Shown: positions 14,486 to 18,019 of the stretch, piece after piece
Numbering within the stretch: the first letter of the stretch is position 1
Layout of the letters: the number at the start of each line of letters is the position of its first letter
NCBI GenBank assembly: GCA_947522735.1
Contig: CANNTZ010000050.1
Location: forward strand, 1 to 18,019
Source: an uncultured Oscillospiraceae bacterium
Lineage (GTDB): Bacteria > Bacillota > Clostridia > Oscillospirales > Ruminococcaceae
DNA length: 18,019 bases
Direction: 5' to 3'
The notes under the pieces: generated by a model
Database searches by the model: none
What the model was told of the DNA's origin: nothing
Seen by the model: the letters and a program-made list of their open reading frames with translations, nothing else
Made by a program: the position numbers and the translations under genes

Positions 14486-16099
14486 TCAGTCCTCCTTTTC
14501 AATATCCGTGTTTATGCAGTTGCGGACGAGCGCCGCCGTTTTGACGTTTTCAAGGCGATTGCCGCGGAACACAAGCCCGTCCACCCTTTCGGCATCCAGC
14601 GCACATTCGCAGTTGCGAAAGACGTTATCGACGACGCGGACGTTTTCGTGGCGGACGTCGCCCTCCGGGCGCTCCATCACAACGCCAACGCCGTACATAT
14701 TTTCAAAGAGGTTCCCCTTTATCTCCACGTCGTGGGCGCGCCCGGAGGCGTGCCAGTAGCGCATGAGGTCGTTGACCAGAACCCGGCTGCAATTTCGGAC
14801 GATATTGTTCTCGAACACTGTCTTTTTTGCAGAACCGAGCCGCAGATTGGGAAAATCGGTGAAAACATTGCTGCGGATGACAGTCTCCGGCGTTCTGTCG
14901 GGGTTTTCTATATAGTCGCCCGGATGAAGCAGCTCTGCGATATCCTCCTCAAATTCGAGGAAAATCAGGTAGGGATCGTCCTCGATGCAGGAGTCGCGCA
15001 CCACGGCGCTGCCGGTCTCTCTCGTGCCGTCACTGTCGGTGACACAGACGCGGTCGCCGGGAAAATATACGTTTATGCCGCCCTGCGAGATGTGCTGCAT
15101 CCTGACCGCTGCCTTGTTCGGCGCTGTGACGCGCTCCACGCGGGAATAGAAGCCGTGTACGCTCATCGCGTCGTCCATCGTGTGCTCGATGCGGCAGTTT
15201 TCCACTGTGAGGCGGCCGGAAAAGTTGGTTAGCAGCATGCCGTCGGCGGTGGTGGAGAAGCTCTCGCCCTCGTGCGGGGTTATCGTCAGGCCCTTGACGG
15301 TCATATCCTCGCAGCACTGACCGACGACACCCATACCCGCACCGCGGTATATCGTCACGTTCTCAATGTGCACGCGCGAATCGGTATCGAAGAACATCAC
15401 GTCGTTGTCGCGGCGCTCATCATAGCTGATGAATATTTTGCCGGGAACAACGCCGGGGTCGAAGCCGCAATCCGCGTTACGGCGAAAATATACGCCGCCG
15501 GGGCGCTTTTCGGCGATGCAGCGCAGCATCCCCGCCGGGAGGGTCTCGTCGGCGGCAAAGGTCTTGCCCGCAAGAAGAAAGAAGCAGTGGACGCCCTTGC
15601 CGCGCGGCTGCTCGAGGAACATTTTGCGCTCGCAGGTGGAGAACAGCGCGCCTCCCGCGCGGATGAAGAAGTTGCCGCCGGGGCTTACGCCGTAATCGTA
15701 TTTTTCTCCGTCGATGGCGAGCGTGAAGCCGTCCTCGTCTATCTCCGTCACAGCCGCCTCGCAGCAGCGCGGGAAAGAGAAATCTATTGAGAAATTTTTG
15801 AGCGTCACGCCGGCGCAGCTCTGCGCGATGATGGGAAAAAGCCTGTCATGGAAGATGAACTGCGCTCCGCCGCCGTCAACGGTGATATCGTTCAGGCGCA
15901 GCAGCGGGAAAACCACCTTTTTGTCTGAGCTGCGGTTGCAGCCGGGGCAGAAGTAGCCCTTGCAGGCGCCCTCGGCCCAAAAATCGTAGACGCCCTTTTT
16001 GAAGCGGAGCGTCGTGCCGTCCTGCGCATGCAGCAGCGCACGGACGACCTCCGGGGTGCGGTTTTTGCCGTTCGGCTCAAAATCGATCTGATTTATCAT
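14486..16099 (-). CDS. Right-handed parallel beta-helix protein, GH110-like (second copy)
   Basis: The protein has 537 residues. The N-terminal part DGTTLRFKKGVYDFWAEG resembles the opening of pectate-lyase-like and GH110 helices, and the rest shows repeated helix coils with Asn/Val/Ile ladders (VTLKNFSIDF, VHIENVTIYR, MTVKGLTITP, LTVENCRIEH, KTVFENNIVRNC, VEIKGNLFENM, VRVVDNVFRNC, LVFRGNRLENV). STTADGMLLTNFSG followed by CRIEHTMDDAMSVHGFYSRV resembles the active-site stretch of GH110 alpha-1,3-galactosidases (pattern D, about 23 residues, then DD-A-x-x-VHG). Here these are Asp286 and Asp309-Asp310. The GH110 assignment is from memory of the family and needs a profile search. Many cysteines and no signal peptide suggest the cytoplasm. 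AGAGGA precedes ATG 16099. It is a tandem paralogue of the next gene upstream, 28 bases away. Confidence 0.82.
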   Translation of the reverse strand: MINQIDFEPNGKNRTPEVVRALLHAQDGTTLRFKKGVYDFWAEGACKGYFCPGCNRSSDKKVVFPLLRLNDITVDGGGAQFIFHDRLFPIIAQSCAGVTLKNFSIDFSFPRCCEAAVTEIDEDGFTLAIDGEKYDYGVSPGGNFFIRAGGALFSTCERKMFLEQPRGKGVHCFFLLAGKTFAADETLPAGMLRCIAEKRPGGVYFRRNADCGFDPGVVPGKIFISYDERRDNDVMFFDTDSRVHIENVTIYRGAGMGVVGQCCEDMTVKGLTITPHEGESFSTTADGMLLTNFSGRLTVENCRIEHTMDDAMSVHGFYSRVERVTAPNKAAVRMQHISQGGINVYFPGDRVCVTDSDGTRETGSAVVRDSCIEDDPYLIFLEFEEDIAELLHPGDYIENPDRTPETVIRSNVFTDFPNLRLGSAKKTVFENNIVRNCSRVLVNDLMRYWHASGRAHDVEIKGNLFENMYGVGVVMERPEGDVRHENVRVVDNVFRNCECALDAERVDGLVFRGNRLENVKTAALVRNCINTDIEKED

Positions 16100-16127
16100 A
16101 TAAAAATTCCTCTCCCGTCCGGTTCCG

Positions 16128-17732
16128 CTACTCGATATCCACGTTCACGCAGTTGCGAAGCGACACCGCCGTCCCGACGTTCTCAAGACGGTTGCCGCGA
16201 AAGACAAGGCCGTCCACCCTCTCGGCGTCCAGCGCATATTGGCAGTTGCGAAAGAGGTTGTCGACGACGCGGATGTTCTCGTGGCGGACGTTGCCCTCGG
16301 GACGGTCGAGAAATGCGGCGATGCCCTCGAGGTTCTCGAAGCTGTTGTTTCTTATCTCGACGTCGCGGACGCGACCGGAAATATACCAGAAGCGCATGAT
16401 GTCGTCGAGCATGACTCTGTTGCAATTTTTGACGGTGTTGTTCTCGAAAACGGTTCTCTGCGCCGAGCTGAGCCGCAGGCAGGGAAAATCCGAGAAATAG
16501 CAGTTGCGTATGATTGTCTCCGGCGTCCTTCCGGGGTTTTCCAGATAGTCGCCCGGATGCAGCAGCTCGGTTATGTCCTCCTCAAATTCGAGGAAAATCA
16601 GGTAGGGGTCGTCCTCGATGTAGGAATCGCGGACGGTTGCGGCGCCGGTCTCGTTTGCGCCATCGCTGTCGATTGTAACGACGCGGTCGCCGGGATAATA
16701 TATGTTCAGGCCGCTTGACGAGACATAGCTGAGCCGCGCAGCCACCTTGTTCGGCGCGACGATGCGGTCAACGCGGGTGTAGCAGCCGTGAACGTTTATC
16801 GCGTCGTCGATGGTACGCTCGATGCGGCAGTTTTCGATAGTCAGCCGGCCGGAAAAGTTGGCAAGCAGTATGCCGTCGGCGGTGGTGGAGAAGCTCTCGC
16901 CCTCGCGCGGCTTTATGGTCAAGCCGTCGAGCGTCACATCCTCGCAGCACTGCCCGACCACTCCCATCCCGCCTCCGCGGTAGATGCGCACGTTTTCAAT
17001 GCGCACGCGCGTGTCGGTGTCAAGAAATATCACGTCGTTGTCGCGGCGCTCGTCGTAGTTGATGAACACCTGTCCGGGAACAAGATCCGGGCGGAAACGG
17101 CAGTCTGCGTCGTAACGGAAATATATTCCTCCGGAGCGCCTTTCTGCGGCGCAGGTCAGCAGCGGCGCAGGAAGACTGTCGTAGTGCGCGAAGGTTCTGC
17201 CCGCAAGGAGGAAGAATACGCTTGCCCACTTGCCGCGCGGCTGGTGAATGAATACGCGCTGCTCGCAGGTGGAGAAGGTCTTGCCTCCCGCGCGGATGAT
17301 GAAATTGCCGTCTGAGTTGGAGTCGTAATCGTAGACGTCCTCGTCGATGGCGAGCATGAAGCCGTTCCCGTCGGCCTCGGTCACGCTTGCCTCACAGCAG
17401 CGAGGGAAGGAAAAATCTATTGAAAAACCTTTAAGCGTCACGCCGGTGCAGCCCTGCGCGATGATAGGGAACATTCTGTCGTGAAAGATGAACTGTGCGC
17501 CGCTGCCGTCAACGGTGATATCGTTCAGGTGCAGCAGCGGAAAAGCGACCTTTTTGTCGGAGCTGCGGTTGCAGGTGGGGAAGAAATAGCCCTTATATGC
17601 GCCCTCGGCATAAAAATCGTAGACGCCCTCCCTGAAGCGGAGCGTCGTGCCGTCCTGCGCGTGCAGCAGCGCATGAACGACCTCCGGGGTGCGATTTTTG
17701 CCGTTTGGTTCAAAATCTATGTAATTCTTCAT
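16128..17732 (-). CDS. Right-handed parallel beta-helix protein, GH110-like (first copy)
   Basis: The protein has 534 residues and aligns with its neighbour end to end at about 70% identity by eye, with almost no gaps, so the two arose by tandem duplication. It keeps the same landmarks: IDFEPNGKNRTPEVV, GTTLRFREGVYDFYAEG, FIFHDRMFPIIAQ, IDFSFPRCCEASVTE, NYDERRDNDVIFLDTD, GMGVVGQCCED, STTADGILLANFSG, CRIERTIDDAINVHGCYTRV (proposed Asp-Asp site) and DDPYLIFLEFEEDITELLHPGDY. The DDAINVHG form here is closer to GH110 enzymes as I remember them than the DDAMSVHG of the other copy. There is no signal peptide. ATG 17732 is preceded by AAAGGTGAAG. It ends with TAG at 16128-16130, at the point where the paralogue has three further residues. 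It is the first enzyme gene after the sugar-binding protein gene and a stem-loop. Confidence 0.83.
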   Translation of the reverse strand: MKNYIDFEPNGKNRTPEVVHALLHAQDGTTLRFREGVYDFYAEGAYKGYFFPTCNRSSDKKVAFPLLHLNDITVDGSGAQFIFHDRMFPIIAQGCTGVTLKGFSIDFSFPRCCEASVTEADGNGFMLAIDEDVYDYDSNSDGNFIIRAGGKTFSTCEQRVFIHQPRGKWASVFFLLAGRTFAHYDSLPAPLLTCAAERRSGGIYFRYDADCRFRPDLVPGQVFINYDERRDNDVIFLDTDTRVRIENVRIYRGGGMGVVGQCCEDVTLDGLTIKPREGESFSTTADGILLANFSGRLTIENCRIERTIDDAINVHGCYTRVDRIVAPNKVAARLSYVSSSGLNIYYPGDRVVTIDSDGANETGAATVRDSYIEDDPYLIFLEFEEDITELLHPGDYLENPGRTPETIIRNCYFSDFPCLRLSSAQRTVFENNTVKNCNRVMLDDIMRFWYISGRVRDVEIRNNSFENLEGIAAFLDRPEGNVRHENIRVVDNLFRNCQYALDAERVDGLVFRGNRLENVGTAVSLRNCVNVDIE

Positions 17733-17759
17733 GACAACTTCACCTTTTGTCCATTATAT

Positions 17760-17792
17760 GGCTTTGGCGGGGCGTTTTGCCCCGCCAAAGCC
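17760..17792 (-). repeat. Perfect 14-bp stem-loop between binding-protein gene and enzyme genes
   Basis: GGCTTTGGCGGGGC (17760-17773) pairs perfectly with 17779-17792 around a 5-nt loop. On the minus strand the stem is followed by ATATAATGG rather than a run of T, so it is not a standard intrinsic terminator. Stem-loops in this position, just after a solute-binding protein gene, are known in other bacteria to stabilise that message so that more binding protein is made than downstream product; that role is inferred here. Confidence 0.7.
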
Positions 17793-17846
17793 GCCCGAAG
17801 CAGCGTTTGAATGTGTCAGTGCCGAAGGCTTTGTCAGTTGTTTTGA

Positions 17847-18019
17847 TCAGGCGTTTGCAAGATAGTTGGCATAGAGCTGCGCGAGCATGTCGTTGTATTC
17901 CTGAGCCTTGAGGTTCTTCATGCCGTCGATGAAGCCCTGCCAGTTGTCAAAGGACTCCTGACCGGTGATGAACTTCGCGGTCATCTGATAGACATAGGTT
18001 TGCAGGTCAACAACATAGG
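17847..18019 (-). CDS. Extracellular solute-binding protein of a sugar ABC importer (family 1), C-terminal end only
   Basis: Only the last 57 or so residues fall in the window; the gene begins beyond base 18019 and ends at TGA 17849-17847. The tail reads QTYVYQMTAKFITGQESFDN, then WQGFIDGMKNLKAQEYNDML, then AQLYANYLANA. This pattern (a helix with KFI-x-GQ, a short turn with DNW, then F-x-x-x-M-K-x-L and a closing helix ending near YLN/YN) is characteristic of the C-terminus of family 1 carbohydrate-binding lipoproteins in Clostridia. It would capture the oligosaccharide that the downstream enzymes process. The permease genes and any regulator should lie further upstream, outside the window. 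Confidence 0.75.
   Translation of the reverse strand, partial: YVVDLQTYVYQMTAKFITGQESFDNWQGFIDGMKNLKAQEYNDMLAQLYANYLANA

Noticed and set aside
17753..17758. TATAAT on the minus strand just before the first beta-helix gene
   Set aside because: No -35 box lies 17 bp upstream (GGCAAA within the stem-loop), and transcription from it would leave almost no leader before the ribosome site.
1..18019. CRISPR array, defence island, prophage or insertion sequence
   Set aside because: No regularly spaced repeats, transposase, integrase, terminal inverted repeats or nuclease-type defence genes were seen; the content is metabolic.

Overview
The window looks like a piece of a high-GC Clostridia chromosome, probably an uncultured gut or rumen Oscillospiraceae/Christensenellales-type Firmicute. 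The reasons are AGGAGG-type ribosome sites, sigma-A promoters close to consensus, a ClpC-type chaperone, a Gram-positive style lipoprotein transporter, and sugar-operon gene content typical of gut Clostridia. The lineage is inferred from style, not from a marker gene. No rRNA, tRNA, CRISPR array, insertion sequence or phage gene was seen.

Left part (1-7510), mostly rightward. The 3' end of a clpC-like AAA+ chaperone gene ends at a strong terminator. A Gfo/Idh/MocA-fold enzyme follows that keeps the signature residues of GH109 (NAD-dependent alpha-N-acetylgalactosaminidase), and it also ends at a terminator. Next is a divergent pair: a leftward two-domain GNAT-like acyltransferase gene and a rightward Crp/Fnr-family regulator gene. 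They are driven by two back-to-back promoters with exact TTGACA-N17-TATAAT boxes, set in an inverted repeat. The regulator is followed by a complete NitT/TauT-type ABC importer (lipoprotein, permease, ATPase). Then comes methylglyoxal synthase with its own promoter and an in-frame amber codon that splits an otherwise intact gene.

Right part (7801-18019), all leftward. Seven tightly packed genes form a glycan-utilisation operon. Reading in transcription order: the end of an extracellular sugar-binding protein, a perfect 14-bp stem-loop, two tandem right-handed beta-helix proteins (about 70% identical by eye, with a GH110-like Asp-Asp motif), a GNAT acetyltransferase, a SASA-type carbohydrate acetylesterase, a clan GH-A (GH39-like) glycosidase, and a 1064-residue DUF5107 plus TPR protein. 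None of the complete enzymes has a signal peptide. The likely scheme is import of an acetylated oligosaccharide through an ABC system, followed by deacetylation and cleavage in the cytoplasm.

The most interesting material is this glycan operon, with its duplicated GH110-like helices and uncharacterised DUF5107-TPR protein. Next are the divergent promoter pair with a Crp-like regulator that seems to lack the cAMP-binding residues, and the amber-interrupted mgsA.
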